64,000 bases of DNA from Ferrimonas sediminum (GCF_900100175.1 NZ_FNEM01000006.1:124001-188000); one strand, 5' to 3'; numbered from the stretch's first letter, positions 9,228 through 17,802 are shown. Notes: generated by a model not told the origin, from the letters alone. Numbers and translations: made by a program.

Positions 9228-10226
9228 ATGACCAAAGCCCGTATTGCCGTGTTCAGCAGTAAATCCTACGACAAGGATTCCATGAACGCCGCCAACAGCA
9301 AGTATGGCTTCGAGCTGGATTTTTACAAAACCCAGTTAACGGCTAACACCGCCAAGTTGGTGGAGGGCTACGATGCGATCTCCTGCTTCGTTAACGACAT
9401 GGTTGATGTTGATGTGCTGTCGCAACTGGACAAAGCCAACATTAAAATGATCGCCCTGCGCTGCGCCGGCTTTAACAACATCGATCTGGATGAAGCCAAG
9501 CGCCGTGGTTTTGTGGTCAGCCGGGTACCGGGCTATTCACCGGAATCCGTTGCCGAGCACGCGGTAGCCATGTTGCTGTGCCTTAACCGGAAGCTGCACA
9601 AGGCTTACTCTCGAATTCGTGAACACAACTTTAACCTGGAAGGGCTGCTGGGGTTCAACCTGTCCAGTAAAACCGTCGGCATCATCGGAACCGGTAAAAT
9701 TGGCCAGGCCACCATTCGTGCCCTGAGTGGCTTTGGTTGTAAGATCCTGTGCCACGACCCTTACCCGAACGATGTGGTCACCGAATTGGGGGCCACCTAT
9801 GTGGATCTGGATACCCTGTATCAGCAATCCGATGTCATCAGCCTGCACTGTCCGCTGACACCGGAAAGCAACCATATGATCAATCGCGATGCCTTCGCCA
9901 AGATGAAGTCTGGCGTAATGCTGATCAACACCTCTAGGGGCGCATTGGTGAACGCCTCCGACGCCATTGAGGCACTGAAAAGCGGTAAGCTGGGTTATCT
10001 GGGCCTGGATGTGTACGAGTTGGAGGGGGACCTGTTCTTCCGCGATCTGTCCGGACAGGTGATTCACGATGACGTGTTTGGTCTGCTGCTGAGCTACCCG
10101 AACGTGCTGGTTACCGGCCACCAGGGCTACTTTACCGATCTGGCGTTGGATCAGATTGCCGAGACCACACTGGGGAACATCAAGGCGTACATGAAGGGGG
10201 AGAAAACCGGCAACGAGGTGTTTTAA
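9228..10226 (+). CDS. ldhA: D-lactate dehydrogenase (fermentative, NAD-dependent)
   Basis: 332 residues, the usual size for LdhA. It has a D-isomer-specific 2-hydroxyacid dehydrogenase catalytic domain with a Rossmann insert; the NAD-binding motif GIIGTGKIGQ is at residues 151-160, and the signature with SRGALVN and the C-terminal VTGHQGYFT contribute the catalytic Arg/Glu/His set. It reduces pyruvate to D-lactate during fermentation, or oxidises D-lactate in reverse. The sequence is strongly LdhA-like throughout. It is single-gene, with a GAGG ribosome-binding site before the ATG and a strong terminator just after the stop. Confidence 0.92.
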   Translation: MTKARIAVFSSKSYDKDSMNAANSKYGFELDFYKTQLTANTAKLVEGYDAISCFVNDMVDVDVLSQLDKANIKMIALRCAGFNNIDLDEAKRRGFVVSRVPGYSPESVAEHAVAMLLCLNRKLHKAYSRIREHNFNLEGLLGFNLSSKTVGIIGTGKIGQATIRALSGFGCKILCHDPYPNDVVTELGATYVDLDTLYQQSDVISLHCPLTPESNHMINRDAFAKMKSGVMLINTSRGALVNASDAIEALKSGKLGYLGLDVYELEGDLFFRDLSGQVIHDDVFGLLLSYPNVLVTGHQGYFTDLALDQIAETTLGNIKAYMKGEKTGNEVF

Positions 10227-10241
10227 GCCGGAGCGATTCCC

Positions 10242-10273
10242 AAAAAGCGAGGCTTGATGCCTCGCTTTTTTTT
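10242..10273 (+). terminator. Intrinsic terminator after ldhA
   Basis: A long stem (arms 10242-10253 and 10259-10270, core GCGAGGC/GCCTCGC) with a 5-nt loop and a run of eight T. The A-rich 5' arm lets it also work for the convergent AraC gene on the minus strand. Confidence 0.88.
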
Positions 10274-10301
10274 GCCTGACTTTTTATGGTGCCTTATCGG
10301 T

Positions 10302-11306
10302 TTATCGCAAGGGCCGGGCCGGACAATGGCGCTGACGATAATGGGTCGGGCTTTCGCCGGTATAGCGCTTAAAGGCGTTGGAGAAATTCGCCGTTTCGCT
10401 GTACCCCAGCCAGTCGGCAATGTCGTCGACCCGCTCTCCTTGTCTTAACATCTCTCTGGCTTGGCTGATGCGGTGCCGGCTCAGCAGTTGGCGGTAGCTT
10501 AGCTTGTGCTGCGCCAGTCTGCGGCGCATGGTGCGCTCGGCGATGCCCAGTAGCGCAGCCATCTGCGACGATGTCGGCATCAGAAACGGTTGACGCTTTA
10601 AGTGAGCGTCGATCCGGGCCGCAAGATCATTGTGGGTCAGCGCCAGGCTCCGGGCTTCGCAACGAGTCAGGCAATGGGCAAAAGCGGCCTGATCCCGATC
10701 CGGCATGGGCCGATCCAGCCATACCGGGCTGAACCAGATCTCGTTGCAATCGTGACCAAACTCCACCGGGCAGCCAAAATGGGCTTGATAGTCGATGTTA
10801 TCGCTTCCGCGGTGATTGAGTTTTAGCGCAACAGGCGAAAATTCAGGCCCGAACAGGGAGTCACCCACCTGCTTGATGGCGGCCAGGTCCCGATCGGAGA
10901 ACACCTGATGCAGCCGAGCCTCACTGAGTGGCTGGCCACCAAGGCGCAGTTTGACCCCTTGCTCATCGATGAGGTAATCGAAATCAAACAGGGTAAAGGT
11001 CAGGTTGGCGTATTTGCAGACTACATCGAGGGCGGCGCGAAAATCCGGAGCGGCCAATATGGCGTAACCCAGTACCCCGTAGCTTTCGATACGAAACCCT
11101 TGCCCCAGCCTCAGGCCGATGCCCGGGTCTTTGCTCTGCTCTGCCAGTTGACGGTAAAAATCGACGTGTTGCCACCGGGAGATGGGGCTGGCGTCATTCT
11201 CCAAGTCCCTGGTCGTCAGGCCAACGCGGCGCAGCATTTGGCCAACATTCAGCCCCAGGGGAGCAACGGCGCCGATGGCGTTCCGAATCACTTTAACACT
11301 GTCCAT
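10302..11306 (-). CDS. AraC family regulator with N-terminal OruR/ArgR-type ligand domain
   Basis: 334 residues. The N-terminal ~200 residues form the 'Arabinose_bd' sensor domain seen in OruR-type regulators (SYGVLGYAILAAPDF around 75-90), and the C-terminal ~100 residues are the AraC DNA-binding domain with two HTH motifs (AERTMRRRLAQHKLSY; VDDIADWLGYSETANFSNAFKRYTG written here only as its core DWLGYSETANFS). An AGGAGG ribosome-binding site precedes the ATG. It is divergent from a decayed flavin monooxygenase gene, which was probably its original target; the gap of about 140 bp contains a perfect dyad operator candidate. Confidence 0.85.
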   Translation of the reverse strand: MDSVKVIRNAIGAVAPLGLNVGQMLRRVGLTTRDLENDASPISRWQHVDFYRQLAEQSKDPGIGLRLGQGFRIESYGVLGYAILAAPDFRAALDVVCKYANLTFTLFDFDYLIDEQGVKLRLGGQPLSEARLHQVFSDRDLAAIKQVGDSLFGPEFSPVALKLNHRGSDNIDYQAHFGCPVEFGHDCNEIWFSPVWLDRPMPDRDQAAFAHCLTRCEARSLALTHNDLAARIDAHLKRQPFLMPTSSQMAALLGIAERTMRRRLAQHKLSYRQLLSRHRISQAREMLRQGERVDDIADWLGYSETANFSNAFKRYTGESPTHYRQRHCPARPLR

Positions 11307-11353
11307 GTGTCCTCCTTGAGACCATTACCCTAGTGGCTTTGGCCGAGAATCAC

Positions 11354-11376
11354 AATGGCCGACCGCTACGGCCATT
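11354..11376. promoter_or_regulatory. Dyad operator candidate between AraC gene and monooxygenase remnant
   Basis: Perfect inverted repeat AATGGCCG-N7-CGGCCATT (arms 11354-11361 and 11369-11376) in the short divergent intergenic space. The TGGCC core resembles AraC-family half-sites, so the adjacent regulator is the natural candidate binder. This is inferred from position and symmetry only. Confidence 0.5.
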
Positions 11377-11448
11377 CCAAAATCGGCGTCCGGCGGTTAG
11401 TTTTGGTAACCACCTGATGCTCGGAGCGCGCGCCACTCACAGGGGACA

Positions 11449-12209
11449 ATGATGACTCTAGGCGCCAAACTACCGCACAGCAATGCCATACGACGACAGC
11501 CTCGGGTGGTGATTGCCGGTGCGGGCATGACCGGGATTCTGACCGCCATTAAGCTCAGGCAGGCAAGGATCACCGACCTGGTGATCCTGGAAAAACGCGC
11601 CGGCCTGGGGGGCGCCTGGCGTGAAAACCGCTACCCCGGGGTGGCGTGCGATGTGCCGTCGCATTTTTACAGCTACTCCTTTGCACCTAACCCGGATTGG
11701 CGCCGCCGTTTCGCTGGCGGCGAAGAGATTCAGGCCTACTTTGAGCGGGTGTTCCACTTGAGTTTATGCGGCCGATGGTCGTAATCGGCGAGGAGGGGGG
11801 GACCATAGAGCAGCAATGGCGCCACAAGGTCCAGGCGTATCGTTCGATGTTGATTCCCGGCTTTCCGAATCTGTTCCTGATGCTGGGGCCCAATACCCCC
11901 ATAGGCAACTTCTCGGTCATCGCCATGAGTGAAGTCCAGATGGATTACCTGCTGCAGTTGATTCAGCAGTGGCAGCAACGCCATTTTGATGCCGTCAGCG
12001 CCCGCACCAGTGCCATGGAGGCGTTTAACCATACACTTAAAACCGCTATGAAAGACACGGTCTGGTTGGGAGTTTGTCAAAGCTGGTACCTGGACCCGGA
12101 CGGAGACCCGGCCATCTGGCCATTCAGTTGGCAACGTTGGGTCGATGAAGTGGCAGCGCCGCAGATGGCCCACCTTAGACTGCACCAATACAGTAATGAG
12201 CCGATCTAA
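11449..12209 (+). pseudogene. Flavin-containing (Baeyer-Villiger type) monooxygenase, internally deleted
   Basis: The first 103 residues are a normal FAD-binding N-terminus: VVIAGAGMTGI, the adjacent GLGGAWRENRYPG and CDVPSHFYSYSF. At about 11745-11757 the frame breaks and the sequence jumps to the C-terminal part of the same kind of enzyme in another frame (MRPMVVIGEE, then LFLMLGPNTPIGN and the end at 12209). Full-length relatives have about 490 residues, so roughly 250 residues including the NADPH-binding domain have been lost. Neither half can be an active monooxygenase. Start and ribosome-binding site are intact (AGGGGAC before ATG 11449). It is divergent from an AraC regulator that may be left without a target. 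Confidence 0.8.
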
Positions 12210-12257
12210 ACAGGCCCGGCCACTGCATTGAGGCGCAGCCACCGGGCATGGGTTCGA

Positions 12258-13502
12258 TTAGTGGGCCTTGGCCTGGCTGTGGCTGCGGCGCATCTCTTCG
12301 GCTTTCTCCTTGATCTCCTGCAGATCCCGGACCATTTCGCTCCAGCCGTACCACAGCGCGTAATCCGGGTTGGCATGGAAGGCCCCTTGGAAGCCGCGCA
12401 TTCGGTGCTTCAGGTGCATCTCAAACAGCGTTTGTTCGATGCTGGTGGGGGCATCATGGAAGGTCAGCAGGTCCGGGAACGCCTCGGCGTAGGACTCGGG
12501 CTTGGTCAGTACCCCTTCCTGATACAGGGCGGCGATCTCGCGAATCCCCTCGGCCAGCAGATGATCCAGATCCCGAATCAGCGCATCGGCCTTATCCAGT
12601 TCCGCTTTGGCAAAATTGGCGGAGTGGCAGTCGCCGCAGACTTTCAGCATCTTGTTGCGCTCACGGTCGAAGTCTTCCTTGGTTAGCCTGGCCACATCGG
12701 CGGCTTTGATCACCTCAAGGCGCGGCGTCGGCTCGCCCTTGCTGTCCAGCACGCCCAATGCCTGCAAGATGGTGACCTGATCGGCCTTCCACTGCGGGTC
12801 ATCCGATAACGGCAGACGAACGGCCAGGAAACCCCAGGCGGTGCGTACCTCGTGGTCGCCATCGACCATATGACAAGTCTGGCAGGTCGGCGCGGGGGTA
12901 GACTCCGGCAGGGTGCCGTTTTGTTTCAGCAGATAGCGAACCCCGTGCTTGGACGACGACCACATCTCCCACTGCGGATGATCAAACCCCATATGGCAGG
13001 TTTGGCAAGCCTGGGGCTCCCGGGCTTCTTTCACCGAGAAGGTGTGGCGGGTATGGCAGGCATCGCAGGAGGCGTGGCCGAACTGGCTGCCGGCCTGCTT
13101 CAGGGCGGCAATCTCCTCGTCACTCTTCAGGCCCAGCTTGTGACAGCCGGTGCAGCCTTTCATGCCCTGATTAAGCGCCATGGGAAGCGCATGGGTGGTG
13201 GGCATGGCATTGACCGACGCCCAGGACAGGGCGTGCTTGCCTTTGGAAAACTGTTCCAGCCGTTCACCGTGACAGGCGCCACAGGTCTCGGCGGTAATGG
13301 TGCTAAGGTTGCCCACGTCCTCGGCACTGCTGTGTTCGCCTTCGTGGCACATATCGCAGCCGATTTCGTTGTCAAAATGGCGGCTGTTCTTCCAGTCTTC
13401 AACGATAAGCGGCGTCACCTTGGCATGACAGGAGTCACAACTTTCCTGCGCCAGAACCTGGCCGGTCAATAGCAAAAAAACAAGGGCGATCAGGGTGCGC
13501 AT
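12258..13502 (-). CDS. Octaheme c-type cytochrome of the hydroxylamine oxidoreductase (HAO) superfamily
   Basis: 414 residues from ATG 13502, chosen because GGAGG lies at the right distance; a TTG 12 bases upstream is possible but unlikely. A Sec signal peptide (about 1-18, ending VLAQ) sends it to the periplasm. Eight CXXCH haem sites are present at about residues 22, 49, 74, 117, 146, 166, 207 and 289, and the C-terminal third is haem-free and helical, with ANPDYALWYGWSEM near residue 385. Eight haems with this spacing and tail fit the HAO/epsilon-HAO superfamily, whose members oxidise hydroxylamine or reduce nitrogen compounds. No membrane partner or maturation gene adjoins it. Family is likely; the reaction is not determined. 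Confidence 0.78.
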   Translation of the reverse strand: MRTLIALVFLLLTGQVLAQESCDSCHAKVTPLIVEDWKNSRHFDNEIGCDMCHEGEHSSAEDVGNLSTITAETCGACHGERLEQFSKGKHALSWASVNAMPTTHALPMALNQGMKGCTGCHKLGLKSDEEIAALKQAGSQFGHASCDACHTRHTFSVKEAREPQACQTCHMGFDHPQWEMWSSSKHGVRYLLKQNGTLPESTPAPTCQTCHMVDGDHEVRTAWGFLAVRLPLSDDPQWKADQVTILQALGVLDSKGEPTPRLEVIKAADVARLTKEDFDRERNKMLKVCGDCHSANFAKAELDKADALIRDLDHLLAEGIREIAALYQEGVLTKPESYAEAFPDLLTFHDAPTSIEQTLFEMHLKHRMRGFQGAFHANPDYALWYGWSEMVRDLQEIKEKAEEMRRSHSQAKAH

Positions 13503-13518
13503 ACCCGCCTCCAAAGCA

Positions 13519-13557
13519 AAAGGGCCAACTAAACCCTACTCAGCTTAGTTGACCCTG
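13519..13557 (-). terminator. Hairpin terminator downstream of prepilin gene
   Basis: A 12-bp stem (arms 13521-13532 and 13545-13556, one G-T pair) with a 12-nt loop is followed on the minus strand by TTTGCTTT. It sits between the prepilin gene and the octaheme cytochrome gene and should separate their transcripts. Confidence 0.6.
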
Positions 13558-13586
13558 CAAATGGTGGGGGTAATTAATCGGCCTTT

Positions 13587-14141
13587 CTAGCTGCCGTTGC
13601 TGTAGGAGGCCATGTTGATCTCGGTCTGGCCGGTTTCCAGCGTATAGGTCAACGTAGGCAGGTCGACGCCGGTGTCGTTTTTCTCACCGACGTAGATGTA
13701 GTAGCAGGCGGACGGATCGGAACGATACCAGTATTTGATCGGGGTGCTGGTGTTGCCGTCAAAACTGCCGTCGGTGGCGGTTCTGGTGGTCAGATCCGAG
13801 TTCAGCAGACCGGTCCACAATTCGCCGCAGTTGGTGCCGGTCAGGGTACCGTTATAGTTGATGCCGGCGGGGAAGCCCTGCTCGTTGCTGTCGACGTTAC
13901 CTTCGCCAAAGCTGGCGAGATCGGTAACGGCGCCCTGGCTGCCGTTGGCCAGCCAGCCACTGTGATACAGCCCTACGGCCGACCGGAAATCGGAAAAGGC
14001 TGCTTGATACACCGCCTGGTGGGCTTCCGGAGCCAAGCTGGTAAAGCGGGGAAGGGCTGTGGCGGCCAATATGGCCACAACGATGATGACTGCCACCAGT
14101 TCGATCAGGGTAAAACCGCGGCAGGGACGGCGGACTAACAT
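13587..14141 (-). CDS. Type IV prepilin-like protein (N-methylation domain)
   Basis: 184 residues. The N-terminus has the prepilin peptidase site and hydrophobic helix RG^FTLIELVAVIIVVAILAA, with Glu at +5 of the mature protein. The remainder is a small globular domain with two cysteine pairs, similar in size to MSHA-type major or minor pilins. Such proteins form or prime pili or type II secretion pseudopili. No other pilus gene is adjacent, so it may be a stand-alone minor pilin serving an assembly system elsewhere. Confidence 0.82.
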   Translation of the reverse strand: MLVRRPCRGFTLIELVAVIIVVAILAATALPRFTSLAPEAHQAVYQAAFSDFRSAVGLYHSGWLANGSQGAVTDLASFGEGNVDSNEQGFPAGINYNGTLTGTNCGELWTGLLNSDLTTRTATDGSFDGNTSTPIKYWYRSDPSACYYIYVGEKNDTGVDLPTLTYTLETGQTEINMASYSNGS

Positions 14142-14243
14142 TGGCGCCTCAAACAGACATTCGATTTTAGAGTAAGGACTCGAATTTTAAGGCGAATTGT
14201 GGCTGTTGTCACCCTGGCTGATCACTGTTTAATTCATCGATAC

Positions 14244-14272
14244 CAGAAGAAAGAGCTGCCGGAGCAGCTCTT
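14244..14272 (-). terminator. Intrinsic terminator of hsp20
   Basis: Minus-strand stem AAGAGCTGC/GCAGCTCTT (arms 14264-14272 and 14251-14259) with a 4-nt loop, followed by TCTTCT. It lies 16 bp past the hsp20 stop. Confidence 0.7.
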
Positions 14273-14287
14273 GTGTAGTGGTCATTG

Positions 14288-14704
14288 CTAGTGCACTTCA
14301 ACCCGATCCGGTACCGCAGCTTTTGGTTCCAGTTTCGGCAGGGTCAGTGTCAGTACGCCGTTATCGAAGTGAGCATCGATGTCATCGACGTTGAGCTGGT
14401 CGCCTACCTCGATGTTACGGATGAAGACCCCTTCATGGCGCTCCTTACGGATAAAGTGCTTCTCTTGCACCTTCTGTTCCTGGTGACGCCGGGCTTCAAT
14501 GCGCAGCACGCCGTCGGCCAGGGTAATGGCCACGTCCTCTTTGTTGACGCCGGGCAGATCGGCACTGAGCAGATAGTGATCCTGCTCTTCAACGATGTCG
14601 ATGCGTGGCATCCCCAGAGAAGCTGATGCTTCGTCGCCGTGTTCGCGCCGGCGTTCCATCAGTGGCCAGAAGTCAAACAGAGATTCACGGGGAAACAGAT
14701 TCAT
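14288..14704 (-). CDS. Hsp20/alpha-crystallin small heat-shock protein
   Basis: 138 residues with an alpha-crystallin domain from about residue 40 to 130 (YLLSADLPGVNKEDVAI; GVFIRNIEVGD), ending in a short charged tail. The ATP-independent chaperone holds unfolding proteins for DnaK/ClpB. The RBS AGGAGG is strong. It is a single gene: a terminator follows, and the upstream region holds a sigma-70-like promoter with a C8 tract in the spacer and a perfect Fnr box. No sigma-32-type promoter was found. It resembles the Hsp20 of many anaerobes and proteobacteria more than IbpA/IbpB. Confidence 0.9.
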   Translation of the reverse strand: MNLFPRESLFDFWPLMERRREHGDEASASLGMPRIDIVEEQDHYLLSADLPGVNKEDVAITLADGVLRIEARRHQEQKVQEKHFIRKERHEGVFIRNIEVGDQLNVDDIDAHFDNGVLTLTLPKLEPKAAVPDRVEVH

Positions 14705-14776
14705 ATTTTCCTCCTGTCAGTCCATGGGCAGATGCCGTGGGGAATGGCACACCGCCTCTGTGAATTCTCACTGTTT

Positions 14777-14806
14777 ATTTTATGCCCACTTCGGCGGGGG
14801 GGGCAA
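14777..14806 (-). promoter_or_regulatory. Candidate hsp20 promoter with C8 tract in spacer
   Basis: Minus-strand -35 TTGCCC (14801-14806) and -10 TAAAAT (14777-14782) with an 18-bp spacer. A run of eight C on the minus strand (14796-14803) overlaps the end of the -35 and the start of the spacer. Slippage in this run would change promoter spacing. Confidence 0.45.
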
Positions 14807-14822
14807 AATAAATTGTGTGTCA

Positions 14823-14836
14823 TTGATCGCGATCAA
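14823..14836. promoter_or_regulatory. Perfect Fnr box upstream of hsp20
   Basis: TTGATCGCGATCAA is an exact match to the Fnr consensus TTGATN4ATCAA. Its centre is about 60 bp upstream of the start site predicted from the -10 box, which is the class I activator position. The only nearby start is hsp20; the MocR gene on the other side ends here. Confidence 0.6.
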
Positions 14837-14863
14837 CGGCGCACCGTCCGTCGAACCATCTTC

Positions 14864-16273
14864 TCAGCCTGATGCTGAAAACGCCCGGTCTAGCAGCATC
14901 AGAGCATCGTAGCGGGGACCGATAGGCGGATGGGCAAAGCTCAGTCTTAGATAGTGATCGTACTGGCCACCGGCGGAGAACAGGGCGCCGGGGGCGATGA
15001 CGATGTTATTGGCCAGCAGGCTCTGGTAATGGGCCTTGGTGTCCTGGTTGCGCGCCAGCTCAATCCACAACGACAGGCCGCCTTCAGGAACGGTGCAGTG
15101 AAACGGCACCTGCCACTGTTGGTTCAACACCTGAAGCAGCCGATCACGATTGTGCTTTAACTGCTGGCGTTGATGCACCAGATGCCGCTTAAAGTGTCCT
15201 TCGGCCATAAAACTGGCCAGCCCTTCCTGCAGCGCCTGGCCACTGGCCAGTTGATTAATCAGCTTTAGGTGGACGATGCGGTCATGGTAGCGGCCGCCAC
15301 AGATCCAGCCAATGCGCAGATCCCGGGACAGGGACTTGGAAAATGAGCTGCACAGAATGACTCGTCCATCCCGGTCATATCGCTTCAGCGGCTCCGGCTG
15401 AAAGTGAAAGCCCAGGTCGCCGTAGATGTCGTCCTCTATCAGGATAAAGTCGTGACTGCGGGTCAACTCGACCAGTCGCCGCTTCTCAGAGGCCGGCATG
15501 CAGGCGCCGGTCGGGGTGGCGTAGTTGGGGGTCACCACACAGGCTCGTACGTCCCACTGCTCCAGTACCTGTTGCAGTGCATCGGCACTGAGCCCCCGGG
15601 TTGGCGAGGCCGGCACTTCAACTACTTTTAACTTTAACTGCTGAAGCAGTTGCAACACGCCATAAAATGCCGGGCTCTCCACCGCCACCACATCACCGGG
15701 CTGGCAACAGCTCATCAACGCCAGGAACAGGCTATTCTGGCACCCGGAGGTAATGCAGATGTCGTTCGCATCCAGGGAGCATTGGCGACTGCGGTAATGG
15801 CTCTGGATCTGCTGTCTCAATGCCAGGTTGCCCTCAGGGCCGGTGTAATAAAATGCCTTCTGTTTAGTTTGCTGGCGCATGGCGCGTCCCAGGTGACGAT
15901 TGAGCCGCTCCAAGCTCGGTTGGGGCTCGGGAAGCGGTGCCCAGGGGCAGAGGTCAAATGCCGCACTGCGGGCCATGATTTCGTGAAATATCTCCGGCAC
16001 CTGGATCAGTTGGGGTGGCTTTTGCACAAAATTGGTTTGAGGCGGGGTGTCGACCGGCTTGCGCCGGGCGACAAAATAGCCGGACCGGGGGCGGGCTTCC
16101 ACCAGGCCGGCGGCCTCCAGTGCGTGCAGCGCCTTTTGCACGGAGATCTTGGCTACCCGGTGCTGCTCACTGAGCTGGCGGATCGACGGCAGCCGATCAC
16201 CGGGCAACCACACATCGGACTGGATGCGGTCACTCAGAGAATCCGCCAACTGCTGGTACAGGAATTTCGACAT
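14864..16273 (-). CDS. MocR-type regulator: GntR DNA-binding domain fused to PLP aminotransferase-like domain
   Basis: 469 residues. The N-terminal GntR winged helix is at about 5-72 (PGDRLPSIRQLSEQHRVAK; SGYFVARR), and a fold-type I aminotransferase-like domain fills 100-465 with the PLP lysine in SSFSKSLSRDLRIGW near residue 310. This matches YdcR-like MocR regulators, which use PLP to sense an amino compound and control linked metabolic genes. The divergent neighbour is ccoG, which seems an unlikely target, so the target is unknown. The end of the gene is about 160 bp from hsp20. Confidence 0.87.
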   Translation of the reverse strand: MSKFLYQQLADSLSDRIQSDVWLPGDRLPSIRQLSEQHRVAKISVQKALHALEAAGLVEARPRSGYFVARRKPVDTPPQTNFVQKPPQLIQVPEIFHEIMARSAAFDLCPWAPLPEPQPSLERLNRHLGRAMRQQTKQKAFYYTGPEGNLALRQQIQSHYRSRQCSLDANDICITSGCQNSLFLALMSCCQPGDVVAVESPAFYGVLQLLQQLKLKVVEVPASPTRGLSADALQQVLEQWDVRACVVTPNYATPTGACMPASEKRRLVELTRSHDFILIEDDIYGDLGFHFQPEPLKRYDRDGRVILCSSFSKSLSRDLRIGWICGGRYHDRIVHLKLINQLASGQALQEGLASFMAEGHFKRHLVHQRQQLKHNRDRLLQVLNQQWQVPFHCTVPEGGLSLWIELARNQDTKAHYQSLLANNIVIAPGALFSAGGQYDHYLRLSFAHPPIGPRYDALMLLDRAFSASG

Positions 16274-16385
16274 GGTGCTGCCTCGAGGCTTTTATCTGTC
16301 CCTATTATAATTTATTTTATTGTATCTATGAATGACAGGTGGGGCCCGTACACTCTCGAAAGGTTCAGCACTTTCTGGAGTTATC

Positions 16386-17756
16386 GTGAAACCCGTATCC
16401 GCGTCTAATCAAAGGGTTGTTTTCAGGAGTGGCGTCTCCGAAGGCAAAATCTACATCAGGGAACAGAGTGGCAGGCTGCAACGGATTCGGCGCGGCCTGA
16501 ATTTCGGTCTGGTCGGGCTGTTCCTGCTGCTGCCTCTGCTGCGTTACCAGGGCCACCAGGCGATCCTTTTCGACCTGGGGCAGCAGCGACTGGATCTGTT
16601 TTCGCTGTCGCTGTTCCCCCAGGACCTGATGATTGTGGCTCTGCTGTTTATCCTGGCTGCCTTTGTGCTGTTTACCGTCACCAAGTTGTACGGTCGCATC
16701 TGGTGTGGTTTCAGCTGCCCGCAAACGGTGTGGACCCTGATGTTTAACTGGCTGGAACGCCGTATCGAGGGCTCCCATAGCCACAGCCGGGCTTTGGATG
16801 CTCAGCCCTGGAGTGGCAACAAGATCGTCCAAAAGGGGCTTAAACATGGTTTATGGTTGGCGTTGTCACTGGCTTCCGGCCTGACCTTCGTGTCCTATTT
16901 TGTTCCCGTAGCAAAGCTGTATCCGGCATTTTTCCAAGGGCACGCCTCGCTGACGGTGCAGGCCTGGGTGTGGTTTTTTACCCTCTGCACCTATGTGAAC
17001 GCCGGATGGCTGCGGGAGAAGGTGTGCCAGCACATCTGCCCCTATGCCCGGTTCCAGTCGGTAATGTTCGATGATACCACCCGCCTTCTTGGTTACGATG
17101 CCGCCCGGGGGGAATCCAGGGGGCCACGGAAACGCGGTCAGAATCTCTCGTCTCAGTTGGGGGACTGCGTGGATTGCGATTTGTGCGTCCAGGTCTGTCC
17201 GGTGGGCATCGACATCCGCGACGGACTCCAGTATCCCTGTATCAGTTGCGGCCTGTGCATCGACGCCTGTGACCAGACCATGGATCGCTTCAATTATTCG
17301 AAAGGCTTGATCCGTTTCACTTCATCGCGACAGGGCGGGCGCTCGGCCACCGGTTATCTGGGGTATGGGGTAGGGGTGCTGCTGACAATCCTGGCCATCA
17401 TGGCCTGGTCCAATGCTCGAACCAGCTTTGAGGTGAACGTGATTCGTGATCGTCAGGCCCTGTACCGGGTCAACAGCGCTGGCTTTGCAGAAAATACCTT
17501 CAAATTTAAGGCGCTCAACAAGACTCAGCAGCCGCGAACCTACGGCATCATCGTCCAGGGGGTTTACAGCCTGGCTATCGAAGGTGATGCCTACATGACC
17601 GTGGCACCGGGGGAGCACCAGACCCATGTCCTGACGGTAGCACTGACGGAAGACGCCCGGGAGACACAGACACCGATACGCTTCGTGGTGGTGGATGTGA
17701 ACACCGGTGAGCACCTGTTCCGCCAGTCTACTTTTTACGCCGGCACCGCCGGATAG
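16386..17756 (+). CDS. ccoG: Cytochrome c oxidase accessory protein CcoG (RdxA/FixG)
   Basis: 456 residues from GTG 16386, preferred over an ATG at 16332 because TGGAG lies 9 bp before it and the family N-terminus is short. It is an integral membrane ferredoxin-like protein: five or so TM helices (about 30-50, 75-95, 150-170, 185-205, 325-345), the CGFSCPQTVW cysteine motif after the second helix, and two 4Fe-4S motifs CVDCDLCVQVCP and CISCGLCIDAC near residues 245-280, then a C-terminal Ig-like domain (IG-like, FixG_C). It reduces copper for insertion into cbb3 oxidase. It is separated from the rest of the cco operon by about 13 kb here. Confidence 0.93.
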   Translation: MKPVSASNQRVVFRSGVSEGKIYIREQSGRLQRIRRGLNFGLVGLFLLLPLLRYQGHQAILFDLGQQRLDLFSLSLFPQDLMIVALLFILAAFVLFTVTKLYGRIWCGFSCPQTVWTLMFNWLERRIEGSHSHSRALDAQPWSGNKIVQKGLKHGLWLALSLASGLTFVSYFVPVAKLYPAFFQGHASLTVQAWVWFFTLCTYVNAGWLREKVCQHICPYARFQSVMFDDTTRLLGYDAARGESRGPRKRGQNLSSQLGDCVDCDLCVQVCPVGIDIRDGLQYPCISCGLCIDACDQTMDRFNYSKGLIRFTSSRQGGRSATGYLGYGVGVLLTILAIMAWSNARTSFEVNVIRDRQALYRVNSAGFAENTFKFKALNKTQQPRTYGIIVQGVYSLAIEGDAYMTVAPGEHQTHVLTVALTEDARETQTPIRFVVVDVNTGEHLFRQSTFYAGTAG

Positions 17757-17763
17757 AGGCCAA

Positions 17764-17797
17764 CAAAAAAGCCCGCACATCTCTGTGCGGGCTTTCG
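17764..17797. terminator. Bidirectional terminator between ccoG and second tRNA-Val operon
   Basis: Stem AAAGCCCGCACA/TGTGCGGGCTTT with a short loop and A-rich/T-rich flanks. It serves ccoG on the plus strand and the tRNA-Val pair on the minus strand. Confidence 0.85.
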
Positions 17798-17802
17798 GAA
17801 TG

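Noticed and set aside
13503-13514. TTG start for the octaheme cytochrome
   Set aside because: It would absorb the GGAGG ribosome-binding site that properly precedes the ATG at 13502.
16332-16385. Upstream ATG as the ccoG start
   Set aside because: No ribosome-binding site, extra residues do not look like CcoG, and the GTG at 16386 has TGGAG at the right distance.
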